Source: Geomonas ferrireducens (GTDB lineage: Bacteria > Desulfobacterota > Desulfuromonadia > Geobacterales > Geobacteraceae). From it: 64,000 nucleotides of DNA. The notes under the pieces were generated by a model. It made no database searches. It was given only the letters and a program-made list of their open reading frames with translations, and was not told the origin of the DNA. The stretch lies in contig NZ_SSYA01000002.1 of the NCBI RefSeq assembly GCF_004917065.1, positions 124,001 to 188,000 on the forward strand, written 5' to 3'. The translations under genes and the position numbers were made by a program. Every line of letters starts with the position of its first letter. Position 1 is the stretch's first letter. Shown here piece by piece: positions 1-7,834 of this stretch.

Positions 1-19
1 ATGTAGAGTACGACGCGTT

Positions 20-1786
20 TCAAAATTCGAACCCCACGGTGAAATGGATGCGGAAGAGACGGGAGTCGTCCAGGGGCTTCGCGAAATAGAGGTTCAGTCC
101 CCCCACCGGCGTGTAGTAGTGCGCCCCTATCCCCGCCCCCTGGTGCAGGTCCATGCGCGCGTAGTCGTTGAAGGCGTTGCCTATGTCATGGAAAAGCGAG
201 ACGCCCCAGTTCTTGTAAAGCGCACGCTCCACCTCCATGCTTCCGACCAGTAGGTGCTTCCCCCCCACCACCTTGCCCGATGAGTCCTTGGGGCCGAGGC
301 TCTGGTAGGCGTAGCCGCGCACACTCTGGTCGCCGCCGGCGAAGAAACGGATCGACGGGGGAAGCTCGGCGAAGGGGTCGGTGAGGATGCTGTAGCCTAC
401 GTTGCCCCGGGCATGGAAGGTGAGACGCCAGGGGAGCGGGACCAGGACGCTCCCGTTGCCGATGAACTGGGCAAGGCCAACGTCCGAGCCGAAATAGGGG
501 TGCGCCCCGCGCACATCGAAGGAGAGGCGGTAGCCTATGGTCGGGCGGATCATGTCGTTGAAGCGCTCCTTCGAGAAGCGAAAGCCCGGGAGCACCAGGC
601 GGGAGCGCGAGTCCGCCGTGCCGATGGTATAAAACTCCTCCTGGAACTTCACGTAGACCGTTCCGAGTTCGCCGCGCCCGAGGCCGAAGGTGCGGTCGAG
701 TTCCAACGCGGCGAGGCGGCTTTGGTAGGTGGAGACCTCCTCCTGCTGCAGGTTTAGCTGTATGGCACTCGAGCTGCGGTGGTCGGTCTCGTCAGGCATG
801 GTGTAGCGGCCGGCGAAGCCCTGCAGCCTCTCGGCGACGTAGATGCTGAGGTCGAGGTCGTTTCCTTCGTGGGCAAGGTTCAGGTCGCGGTAGCGCACCG
901 AGAAGCGACCGCCGGTATCGGTGCCGTAGCCGACGCCGGGGCGCAGGGTGCGGCGCGGCGCCGCGGTGAGCCGGATGAGTACCGGCACCTTCTGATCCTT
1001 CGCCTCCTCGCGCTGTGGCGTCACCACCACCTGGCGGAAACGCTCCGAGTTGGCGAAGTTCAACTGGGTCTCCCCGAGTTTCGAGTAGGAGAAGGGATCT
1101 CCTTCCTTGAAGGCGACGAAGCGCTTTAAAAAGACCTGCGGATAGTCGGGGGCTCCCTCGATGCGCACGCCGTCGAAGCGGTAGCGCGCGCCGGTTTCCA
1201 TGGTGAGCAGGACGCGCGCCGTGGCGAGGTCGGGTGAGATGCGGATCTCGTGGCGGGAAAAGGAGGCGTCGAGGTAACCGAGCGTCTGCGCCTGCGACTG
1301 CAGGGCTCCCTTCCCCCGCTCGTAGGAGGGCTGGGACAGCACCTCGCCCCGGCGCACCGGAAAGGAGGTGACCAAATGGGCGAGCTCCTTTTCCTTGCTC
1401 CCGCTCCCCTCAAGCCTCACCTCGACCTCGGCCACGCGTACCGGCTCGCCGGGCTCCACCGTCACCGCCAGAACGCTTTTCCCCTTCCTGTCCCCCTGCA
1501 CCGCTGCGGTCACCCGGGCGCGGTAGTAGCCGTAGGGCTGCAGCGCCACCCGCGCCTTTTCCGGCGCCTGGCGCGCGAAACGCTCGAGCCAGAGCCGGTC
1601 CACCTTCCCGTCGCGCACGAGCCCGTGCGGCAGGGCAAGCGCCTGGCGCACGTTTTCCAGCGCATCCCCCTCGACGCCGGAGATCTCCACCTCGACGGGC
1701 TCGGCGGCGCGTGCGGGCGCGGCCTGGACGAGGCTCCAGGAGAAAGCGAGGGCAAGCGCGAGGTATGTGGGAAGGGGTCTCGGCAT
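20..1786 (-). CDS. TamA/BamA-like Omp85 outer-membrane protein
   Basis: Outer-membrane protein of the Omp85 superfamily, most like TamA, which helps insert beta-barrel proteins. A signal peptide (hydrophobic stretch ending AAPARA) is followed by POTRA-like repeats over roughly residues 30-260 (VEISGVEGDALENV, VAEVEVRLEG, FDGVRIEGAPDYP), then a 16-strand-type barrel with the FFAGGDQSVRGY motif near the end. The protein stops in FTVGFEF, the terminal-Phe signature of barrel proteins. At about 588 residues the length fits TamA. The start is set at the Met just before the signal peptide; the open frame extends to 1843 with an Arg-rich stretch unlike a signal sequence, and no clear Shine-Dalgarno separates the choices. 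No tamB neighbour is visible; the gene to the left lies outside the window. Confidence 0.85.
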   Translation of the reverse strand: MPRPLPTYLALALAFSWSLVQAAPARAAEPVEVEISGVEGDALENVRQALALPHGLVRDGKVDRLWLERFARQAPEKARVALQPYGYYRARVTAAVQGDRKGKSVLAVTVEPGEPVRVAEVEVRLEGSGSKEKELAHLVTSFPVRRGEVLSQPSYERGKGALQSQAQTLGYLDASFSRHEIRISPDLATARVLLTMETGARYRFDGVRIEGAPDYPQVFLKRFVAFKEGDPFSYSKLGETQLNFANSERFRQVVVTPQREEAKDQKVPVLIRLTAAPRRTLRPGVGYGTDTGGRFSVRYRDLNLAHEGNDLDLSIYVAERLQGFAGRYTMPDETDHRSSSAIQLNLQQEEVSTYQSRLAALELDRTFGLGRGELGTVYVKFQEEFYTIGTADSRSRLVLPGFRFSKERFNDMIRPTIGYRLSFDVRGAHPYFGSDVGLAQFIGNGSVLVPLPWRLTFHARGNVGYSILTDPFAELPPSIRFFAGGDQSVRGYAYQSLGPKDSSGKVVGGKHLLVGSMEVERALYKNWGVSLFHDIGNAFNDYARMDLHQGAGIGAHYYTPVGGLNLYFAKPLDDSRLFRIHFTVGFEF

Positions 1787-2163
1787 GTGACACCACGTCA
1801 TAGGTCTGCGCCGGCGGCTACTGGGGCGACGGGGCGCTGACACAGATGGGAGGCGGCTAACCTTAGGATTTTGGACCCATGAAGTTTACCATGTAAATCT
1901 GCGCTGTTGTCCTTGAAGACGTTTTTCCGGAGGCGCGGCAGCGGCATGGGGTGAAATGAAGTGACAGCGACGGCAAACGCTGTGACTGCCCACCGGTCTT
2001 CCTGACGAGATAAACACCATCACAACAGGACTTAGCCCCAACCACGGCGAAGAGACGATGCTCCGGACTCACGGAGCACGTGGCGCTGAGAGCGTCTCCC
2101 GCCGCGCACCCGCCGCGCAGTGAGATCGGCGAAAAAAGCTCTCCCAGTCCGGCGCCGCGTAAC
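1787..2163. other. intergenic region between divergent genes
   Basis: Divergent spacer between the Omp85 gene and the acetyltransferase gene. The open frames crossing it have no convincing ribosome site or recognisable protein. A short inverted repeat, CTCCG-GACTCA-CGGAG, sits near 2061-2076. I see no RNA gene. The right end carries the promoter listed separately. Confidence 0.5.
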
Positions 2164-2165
2164 TC

Positions 2166-2174
2166 TGATATAAT
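2166..2174 (+). promoter_or_regulatory. extended -10 promoter for acetyltransferase operon
   Basis: TGA-TATAAT matches an extended -10 box exactly (TGn-TATAAT). No good -35 is visible 17 bases upstream. It lies 38 bases before the ATG at 2212, and a GAGG ribosome site follows at about 2202. Confidence 0.55.
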
Positions 2175-2211
2175 GTCAGCAGCAGGTATCAGAGCCGTCA
2201 CGAGGTAGCTC

Positions 2212-2724
2212 ATGCCGCAAGAAGTCCAGCACGAAGAAGACGCCCCCCGTATCCGCGAGATGATCATCGACGACCTCGCCGAGGTGTTCCACATCGGAGA
2301 GGAGGTCTTCACCGCCGAGTACTCCCAGAGCCTCTACCGCACCTGGGACGAGTACGAAATCACCACCCTATTCAACTCCGACAACGAGCTCTGTATCGTC
2401 GCCGAGCACGAGGAACGCATCGTCGGCTTCGCCCTCGGAACCACGGTGAAAAAGCACAACTCCCCCTGGAAGTACGGCTACCTGGTGTGGCTCGGCGTGC
2501 GCCGCGAACTCCAGAAGCTGCGCGTCGGGGAGCGCCTTTTCAAGGAACTGAAGAGGCGCTTCAAGGAGCAGGGGGTGCGCATGATCATCATCGACACCTC
2601 CGCCGACAACGAGGCCGCCATCCGCTTCTTCAAAAAGCACGGCTTCGACAACGTGCAGGAGCACGTCTACATGACCCTCAACCTCTCCAAACGTCACAAG
2701 AAAAGATCGGTGAAGAAGCAATGA
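2212..2724 (+). CDS. GNAT-family N-acetyltransferase
   Basis: Predicted acetyl-CoA-dependent N-acetyltransferase of 170 residues; the substrate is unknown. The fold is visible as a central strand block (ELCIVAEHEERIVGFALG, residues 62-79), a strand plus acetyl-CoA loop (LVWLGVRRELQKLRVGERLF) that resembles motif A, and the C-terminal IRFFKKHGFDNV typical of RimI-like members. The start has a GAGG site 9 bases upstream and a promoter behind it. Its stop overlaps the next gene's start as ATGA, so the two are translationally coupled. The Lys/Arg-rich C-terminal tail (KRHKKRSVKKQ) is outside the domain. Confidence 0.85.
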   Translation: MPQEVQHEEDAPRIREMIIDDLAEVFHIGEEVFTAEYSQSLYRTWDEYEITTLFNSDNELCIVAEHEERIVGFALGTTVKKHNSPWKYGYLVWLGVRRELQKLRVGERLFKELKRRFKEQGVRMIIIDTSADNEAAIRFFKKHGFDNVQEHVYMTLNLSKRHKKRSVKKQ

Positions 2725-3938
2725 GCGGGCGCTTAGCGGAGGTGATGGCCGCCATCGACCCGGTCCGCCTCAAAGGGACCCTCACCGACATGCTCGACAT
2801 CTACTCCCCTTCCGGGAAGGAGGAGGACGTGCAGCTCTACCTGGAGGACCTCCTCTCCCGCGCCGGCTTCACCGTAGAGCGCCAGGAGGTCGAGGAGGAG
2901 CGCTACAACCTGCGTGTGACCATGGGGGAGGAGGAGCCGGAACTCTACCTGGTGGGACATGTCGACACGGTCCCGGCCTGGGACCTGGAGGAGTTCGGCG
3001 CGCGCGAAGAAGGGGACATCGTGCGCGGCCTGGGGAGCGCCGACATGAAGGGTGGGTGTGCGGCGATGCTGGAGACCTGGTTCGCCATGGCACAGGCGCT
3101 GAAACCCGCCCGCCGTCCGAGCGTCGGGCTTTTGCTTGTGGTCGGCGAGGAGGAAAACGGCGACGGCAGCGCCGCCTTCCTGAAGCGTTGCCGCCCCTCC
3201 TGGGCGGTGATCGGGGAGCCCACGAGCCTCTCCGCTTGCTTCGCCCACTTCGGCTACCTCGAGGCAGGGTTCGTGACCCGTGGGGTCAGGAGCCATTCAT
3301 CGCTTCCCGAGCTTGGGCACAACGCGGTGGAGAGCATGCTGCGGGTGCTCCTGCACCTCGGCAAGGACCCGCTTTTCAAGCGCGGGGCGTCTGAGATCGT
3401 CTACTCGGTCCGCGAGATGCACTCCTCACAGAAGGGGTTCGTGGTGCCGGACCGCTGCGAGACCTGGATCGACCTGCACCTGCCGCCGGAGCGCGATCCT
3501 GCCTCGGTGGAACAGGGGATCCGGCGCGCCGTAGCCGGGGCGGGCCAGTTCATCCCCGGACTCGACCTCTCCGTCAGCTTCGACTTCGCCTCGGCCGGGT
3601 ACAACCTCGGCACCGACAACGCCCCCGCACGCATCCTCGAAGAGATCTACCGCACCCTCGGCCTCACCTTACGCTTCGACGCCTTCCGCTCCCATTCGGA
3701 CGGGAACCTTTTCCACGCCGCCGGGTGCAGTCCGCTCATCCTGGGACCGGGCGCGCTGGAACTCGCGCACACCCCGGAGGAGCAGGTCCCCTTCCCCGAG
3801 GTGCTGGCGGCAGCGCGCATATACGCGGCGCTATGCCTCGGCATGGACAGGTACGCCGCGCTTAGGGTCGAGGATAGGGGAACCATCGTCGGCTTCGACA
3901 GGCAGGCCTGCTGGGCCGGGTGCAGAAGGGATCAGTAG
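2721..3938 (+). CDS. M20-family metallo-deacylase (ArgE/DapE-like)
   Basis: Zinc-dependent amidohydrolase of 405 residues in the ArgE/DapE/carboxypeptidase G2 superfamily. Metal and catalytic motifs are in order: GHVDTVP (metal His and the general HxD), GSADMKGG (bridging Asp), VVGEEENGDG (catalytic Glu pair), GEPT, and a late SHSDGNLF with the last His ligand. A lid or dimerisation domain lies between. The longer open frame to 2487 is out-of-frame GNAT sequence; the ATG at 2721 overlaps the upstream TGA. Coupling to an acetyltransferase could mean an acetyl transfer/removal pair or simple co-expression. Exact substrate not determinable; its 3' end overlaps the convergent cytochrome gene by 7 bases. 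Confidence 0.85.
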   Translation: MSGRLAEVMAAIDPVRLKGTLTDMLDIYSPSGKEEDVQLYLEDLLSRAGFTVERQEVEEERYNLRVTMGEEEPELYLVGHVDTVPAWDLEEFGAREEGDIVRGLGSADMKGGCAAMLETWFAMAQALKPARRPSVGLLLVVGEEENGDGSAAFLKRCRPSWAVIGEPTSLSACFAHFGYLEAGFVTRGVRSHSSLPELGHNAVESMLRVLLHLGKDPLFKRGASEIVYSVREMHSSQKGFVVPDRCETWIDLHLPPERDPASVEQGIRRAVAGAGQFIPGLDLSVSFDFASAGYNLGTDNAPARILEEIYRTLGLTLRFDAFRSHSDGNLFHAAGCSPLILGPGALELAHTPEEQVPFPEVLAAARIYAALCLGMDRYAALRVEDRGTIVGFDRQACWAGCRRDQ

Positions 3939-4759
3939 GAGTTGCTCATTCCCTTGTGGCAGCGCCGGCAGTCGTTCATGGGGAAAGCGACCAGCATGTG
4001 GCAGACGCCGCAGAAGTTGCCGTAGATGTTAGTTTCCATGGTGAAGGCGGTGGTGGATTTCAGCTTGATGTTGAAGACGTCGGGATGGCAGGAGGAGCAG
4101 TCGAGCTCGGCGTAGTGGTCCTGGTGCGAGAAGCTCACGTCGCTGCGCGGCGAGGCGGTGCCGAGTTTGAGGGGTTTTTTCAGTTTCTCCGGAAAGGGGA
4201 GCGTCACCTGGCCGGCAAGCGAGTTGACCGGGCGGATGTTCCCCTCGTTGTAGGCGGTGGCCCAGTCGATGCCGTTTCCGAAACTTGCCAGCGGCATCCC
4301 TTCTGCGAACTCCGCGAAGCGCTTGTTGAGCTCCTTGGTGTTCGCCATGTGGCACCTGTTGCACTGCTGGTTCGGCCCCGCCTGCACGGTGAAGGCGGTG
4401 GTACCGTCATGACAGGCGCCGCAGAACTTGCCGCTCGTGTACAGGGCCCTAGTGATACCGCTGTCGCCGCGCCGCATGCCGAAGTTGAGTTCCATATGGC
4501 AGACACGGCAGGTGTAGCGCGCCCGGTGCACCCAGTGGGGAAATACCACAGGCGCCATCCCGGCCGCCTTAGCCCTGCTGCGCATGGTGACGTTGCCGTA
4601 CCGCTCGAAGGGGCCGTTCGGGGGGATGGTCTTCAGGACCTTGGCGAGTTCGGCACGGTCCATGGCCTGGGCACCCGTGCGGAGTGCGAGCGCCAGGGCA
4701 AGCGCCACCGCCGCCGTAAGCATCACCCGCGTCACTATCCGCATCCCCCCCGGTTTCAT
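3932..4759 (-). CDS. hexaheme c-type cytochrome (c7-like triheme repeats)
   Basis: Periplasmic cytochrome with six CXXCH heme sites: CRVCH, CGACH, CNRCH, CSSCH, CGVCH and CRRCH. They form two triheme blocks separated by about 90 residues, each opening with a strand plus W/H motif (VVFPHWVHRARYTCRVCH; VSFSHQDHYAELDCSSCH), as in c7-type triheme domains. An N-terminal signal peptide ends at AQA. The start is placed at ATG 4759, preceded by AGGGGGGAAG; a GTG at 4780 is possible. It is the last gene of an operon with a paralogous hexaheme cytochrome at 5082-5882 and a small protein between. A role in extracytoplasmic electron transfer is inferred. Confidence 0.88.
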   Translation of the reverse strand: MKPGGMRIVTRVMLTAAVALALALALRTGAQAMDRAELAKVLKTIPPNGPFERYGNVTMRSRAKAAGMAPVVFPHWVHRARYTCRVCHMELNFGMRRGDSGITRALYTSGKFCGACHDGTTAFTVQAGPNQQCNRCHMANTKELNKRFAEFAEGMPLASFGNGIDWATAYNEGNIRPVNSLAGQVTLPFPEKLKKPLKLGTASPRSDVSFSHQDHYAELDCSSCHPDVFNIKLKSTTAFTMETNIYGNFCGVCHMLVAFPMNDCRRCHKGMSNSY

Positions 4760-4781
4760 CTTCCCCCCTGTCCGATGCACG

Positions 4782-5078
4782 CTACTTGGCGTCGCTTTGC
4801 TTGTACTCCAGCATGTAGGCGTAAAGGTTGCGGCAAAGTGCGAGCCGCTTCAGGTACACCTTCCTCACCGAATCCTCCTGCACCTCGATCACCTTTTGCA
4901 GCGCCTCGCACTTCGCCAATAGGTCGCGCAGCTCCTGGACCGACATGGTCATCGCCTGGTCCGTTTTCGAGCAGGTCGCCTCGAATTCGGCGCGCCAGGA
5001 TTCGCCCGCCGCTGCCGGCTGCGCCAGGGCAAGGGCGAGGATGAGGGCTGCGGTCGCTTTCTTCCAGTTAGCGGTCAT
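4782..5078 (-). CDS. small exported hypothetical protein between cytochromes
   Basis: Protein of 98 residues with a signal peptide (ALILALALAQPAAAG) and a helical, charged mature part of about 74 residues. It has two cysteines, spaced about 46 residues apart, and no CXXCH, so no heme c is expected. It sits 3 bases after the upstream cytochrome gene and 22 before the next, so all three are almost surely cotranscribed. An accessory or structural partner of the two hexaheme cytochromes is the simplest reading, but I do not recognise the family. Confidence 0.75.
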   Translation of the reverse strand: MTANWKKATAALILALALAQPAAAGESWRAEFEATCSKTDQAMTMSVQELRDLLAKCEALQKVIEVQEDSVRKVYLKRLALCRNLYAYMLEYKQSDAK

Positions 5079-5081
5079 GGC

Positions 5082-5882
5082 TCACCCCGCAACCGGCTTC
5101 GCATGGCAGCGCTTGCAGTCGCTCTGCGGGAAGGCGACCTTGTCGTGGCATACGCCGCAGTACTTGCCGTCGAACAGATCGATCATGGAGTACTTGGTCG
5201 CCCCTTTCCTGATGCCGACGAAGATGTCGGGGTGGCAGACCTCGCAGCCGTTCCAGACCGTGTGCTTCGCGTGGGAGAAGATGATGTCGGGCATCCCCTC
5301 GACTTTTCCCTTGAGGGTGAAATCCTTCTGTACCTTCATGGTCCCCTTCTTCAGGGAGACCCCTTCCAGAGAGTCCACCAATTTGATCCGGCCCATCTCC
5401 TCGGCCTTTTCCCAGTTGATGCCGTTACCGAAGGTCTCGCGCGGCATTCCCTCCTGGAAACGGTAGAACGCCTCCTCCCGGGCCGGGTCCTTCTCCAGGG
5501 CATGGCACTTCACGCAGCGCTTGTACTCCTCGCGGTTATAGGTGGTGGCGCAGGAGGCGAAGATCTTGGTCTTGTTGAAGGTTGAGGAGCCGTTGTGGCA
5601 GACACCGCAGAAAAACCCTTTGCCGTTGTCGGCGGCGTGGATCTGGGTGGAATTGGCGGTCATGCCGAAGCCGATGTCGACATGGCAGAGGCGGCAGGTG
5701 TAGTTCTTGCGGTGCACCCAGTGGTCGAACACCACCGGCGGCATCCCGGCCTGCTGCGAATAGTTGTTGATGGTGACGCTCCCGAAGTCCTGAGGCAGCG
5801 GCTTTTTCTTCTTCATCCCCGCGCCCCAAAGAACGCCGGCGCAGCATAAAAGGATCAGACAGGCAAGAAACAGTCTTCGCAT
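5082..5882 (-). CDS. hexaheme c-type cytochrome (c7-like triheme repeats)
   Basis: Exported cytochrome of 266 residues with six CXXCH motifs (CRLCH, CGVCH, CVKCH, CEVCH, CGVCH, CKRCH). Architecture matches the neighbour at 3932-4759: PPVVFDHWVHRKNYTCRLCH opens the first triheme block and IIFSHAKHTVWNGCEVCH the second; both proteins share EGMP-FGNGI-W in the linker, so they are paralogues. The signal peptide ends about residue 20 (GVLWGAG) without a lipobox. It is first in the operon, with a sigma-70-like promoter at 5945-5973 and a possible operator. The function, electron transfer in periplasm or outer membrane, is inferred from heme content only. Confidence 0.9.
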   Translation of the reverse strand: MRRLFLACLILLCCAGVLWGAGMKKKKPLPQDFGSVTINNYSQQAGMPPVVFDHWVHRKNYTCRLCHVDIGFGMTANSTQIHAADNGKGFFCGVCHNGSSTFNKTKIFASCATTYNREEYKRCVKCHALEKDPAREEAFYRFQEGMPRETFGNGINWEKAEEMGRIKLVDSLEGVSLKKGTMKVQKDFTLKGKVEGMPDIIFSHAKHTVWNGCEVCHPDIFVGIRKGATKYSMIDLFDGKYCGVCHDKVAFPQSDCKRCHAKPVAG

Positions 5883-5944
5883 GGCACTCCCCCCAGATCA
5901 TCCCAGACAGCAGGAAGACATCATTATCATCAGCAAATGTGATC

Positions 5945-5991
5945 AATCTATTCCAAACATTCAAATATGACAAGACTTATTTTAATGTCTT
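5945..5991 (-). promoter_or_regulatory. promoter and candidate operator of hexaheme cytochrome operon
   Basis: Minus-strand TTGTCA (5968-5973), 17-base spacer, TAGATT (5945-5950), about 63 bases before the ATG at 5882. An inverted repeat AAGAC-N10-GTCTT at 5972-5991 overlaps the -35 edge and could bind a regulator. Inference from sequence only. Confidence 0.5.
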
Positions 5992-6091
5992 TTTGATGAA
6001 AGGCAACACAGGATCAAGCGGATGCTTATGCCTGTCCGCCCCCCGCTCTGTCCCAGGGCCGCCCCCCCATCTCTCTCTCACTCTCTCTTGT

Positions 6092-6140
6092 CGACCGTAG
6101 CCTTGGCGAAGGTCGATGTCAGCCGTAGCCTTGGCGAAGG
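6092..6140. repeat. tandem copies of a 17-base dispersed repeat
   Basis: CGTAGCCTTGGCGAAGG occurs at 6096-6112 and 6124-6140 (28-base period) and again at 25263-25279. The first copy is flanked by TCGACC/GGTCGA, making it palindromic. The rest of the spacer 5992-6211 is low-complexity (CT-rich at 6069-6088) and holds no gene I can support. Confidence 0.7.
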
Positions 6141-6211
6141 TTGACGGGCTTGCTCTTTAGGTCCGGTTTACGGTAAGCTCTCGTATCATCAAAACTTCAA
6201 GGCGGTAGAAC

Positions 6212-7453
6212 GTGTATCGAGCAGTACCTTCCGTTGTGGCAGTGATCCTAGTACTGATCCTTTCCCTTCCCATACCTTCCCTGGCCGGCACGGTGAAGAC
6301 CGGAGCCGAGGTACTGAGCGAGCAGAATTTTCTCCCTCTGCATGGGAAGCGTTTCGCCCTGGTCACCAACCAATCGGCGGTGGTAGGCGGCACCCACATC
6401 ATCGAGTTGATGCGGCAAAAAGGCGTGCATCCGGCACTCATCTTCACCCCCGAACACGGTCTCAAGGGGAACGCCGAGGACGGCGTGAAGCTCGCCGACG
6501 ACGACAGCGCGACGATCCCGGTGAAAAGCCTGTACGGCGTAACAAAGAAGCCGCGTCCCGAGGACCTGAAGGGGATCGATCTCATCGTCTTCGACATCCA
6601 GGACGCGGGGGTGCGCTTTTATACCTACATTTCCACCATGGGGCTCGCCATGGAGGCGGCGGCGCAGGCGGGCATCCCCTTCATGGTGCTCGACCGTCCG
6701 AACCCGCTTGGGGGAGAGTACGTGGCGGGCTTCGTGCGCGACAAGATCCCCGGGAGCTTCACCTCGCTCTATCCCATTCCTCTCGCCCACGGCATGACGG
6801 TAGGAGAGCTCGCGGGGATGATCAAGGGGGAAGCGATGCTGCCGGGGCTTGCCCGGCTCGAGCTCTCCGTGGTGCGCATGCAGGGGTGGGAGCGCGGCAT
6901 GCGCTGGCCCGACACCACCCTCACCTGGGTGGCAACGAGCCCCAACCTTGCGGCACTCGACTCGGTGCTGCTCTACCCGGGGACGGGACTCCTGGAGGGG
7001 ACTGGCGCCTCGGAAGGACGCGGCAGCAGCACGCCTTTCAGGCTCGCGGGGTGGCCCGGCATCGACGCGAGCGCCCTCGCACAGCGCCTGAACGAACAGC
7101 AGCTCCCGGGGGTGCGCTTCTCCCCGGTGCTGTTCACGCCGGTCCGGCTCCCGGGTATCTCCAGCGCGCCCAAGTACCGTGACCGCGAGGTGGCCGGGGT
7201 GAGCATAAGCATCACGGATTACCGGAAGCTTCTCCCGGTCGAGACGGGTGTCTCCGTCTTGAAGGCACTCCAGGAGGCGCTTCCGGAGAAGGCCCGCACC
7301 GCGTTCTTTCGGGGTGGTTTTGACGACATGGCGGGATCTACCGTGCTGCGCAAGGCGCTCGTGGCAGGGCTGTCAGCGCAACAGGTCGAGCTACTGTGGA
7401 CCCCCGGGGTGGAGGCCTTCCTGGAGCAGCGCCGCCCCTACCTGCTTTACTGA
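6212..7453 (+). CDS. NamZ-like exo-beta-N-acetylmuramidase (DUF1343)
   Basis: Exported protein of 413 residues in the DUF1343/YbbC/NamZ family (GH171), whose characterised Bacillus member cleaves N-acetylmuramic acid from peptidoglycan fragments. A signal peptide (residues 1-25, LSLPIPSLAG) precedes LVTNQSAVVGG, FTPEHGLKGNAEDG, LIVFDIQDAGVRFYTYISTM and VLDRPNPLGG, the hallmark block of the N-terminal Rossmann-like domain; the C-terminal domain contains the GTGLLEGTGASEGRGSSTPF stretch. Length is normal for the family. GTG start with AAGGCGG 8 bases upstream. It stands alone in this context. A role in murein turnover is inferred from the family. Confidence 0.9.
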   Translation: MYRAVPSVVAVILVLILSLPIPSLAGTVKTGAEVLSEQNFLPLHGKRFALVTNQSAVVGGTHIIELMRQKGVHPALIFTPEHGLKGNAEDGVKLADDDSATIPVKSLYGVTKKPRPEDLKGIDLIVFDIQDAGVRFYTYISTMGLAMEAAAQAGIPFMVLDRPNPLGGEYVAGFVRDKIPGSFTSLYPIPLAHGMTVGELAGMIKGEAMLPGLARLELSVVRMQGWERGMRWPDTTLTWVATSPNLAALDSVLLYPGTGLLEGTGASEGRGSSTPFRLAGWPGIDASALAQRLNEQQLPGVRFSPVLFTPVRLPGISSAPKYRDREVAGVSISITDYRKLLPVETGVSVLKALQEALPEKARTAFFRGGFDDMAGSTVLRKALVAGLSAQQVELLWTPGVEAFLEQRRPYLLY

Positions 7454-7460
7454 GATAGGT

Positions 7461-7492
7461 AAAAAAATGGGGGTACCCGCTAGGGTACCCCC
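7461..7492 (-). terminator. intrinsic terminator facing the minus strand
   Basis: Perfect 10-bp stem GGGGGTACCC-GCTA-GGGTACCCCC at 7469-7492. Read on the minus strand it is followed by A then seven T (7467-7461); on the plus strand no T-tract follows. It therefore looks oriented to stop leftward transcription although no minus-strand gene precedes it. It may still serve as a Rho-assisted hairpin for the muramidase gene. Confidence 0.55.
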
Positions 7493-7758
7493 GGTGCAAC
7501 GTGGGTATCGGCCGCACTGCGCACATTCCTTCAGGGAAGTCTGCCGGGCCGCCTTCTGGCGCCTTCTCCCCGGCGCAATGCCGGGCCTGGCGCACTTCTG
7601 TGCCCCGGCATCCATATGCGTCAACACCTGTGGCTTATCGCCGATCCCTTCCGCTACTTGAGCACTATTTTCCTTTAGCCTTCCCTACCACTCTCAATCA
7701 AAACTTCCCGTTCTGACTCAAGCATCAGTTTTTGCGCACTTTTAACGGTAAAAAACCC
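7493..7758. other. intergenic region, possible minus-strand transcript
   Basis: No convincing protein gene. GC-rich, with short inverted repeats around 7555-7610 (GGCGCC, CCCCGGCGCAATGCCGGG). The minus-facing terminator on its left edge hints at a leftward untranslated RNA, but I could not identify a strong minus-strand promoter. Confidence 0.35.
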
Positions 7759-7785
7759 TAAATTACCGACGTCAGCTGCCGATAT
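7759..7785 (+). promoter_or_regulatory. sigma-28 (FliA) type promoter for chemoreceptor
   Basis: TAAATTAC-N11-GCCGATAT closely matches the flagellar sigma-28 consensus TAAAGTTT-N11-GCCGATAA. It ends 49 bases before the ATG at 7835. It overlaps the alternative ATG at 7784, which argues for the downstream start. Confidence 0.75.
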
Positions 7786-7834
7786 GATTGGTCGAGACTG
7801 CGACAACGACGTCCACCAAAATAAGGAAAAACTC

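Noticed and set aside
7600-7640. possible second GEMM aptamer on the minus strand (GATAAGCCACAGG near GACGCAT)
   Set aside because: Lacks the AAACC hairpin and the tetraloop-receptor block in the right order.
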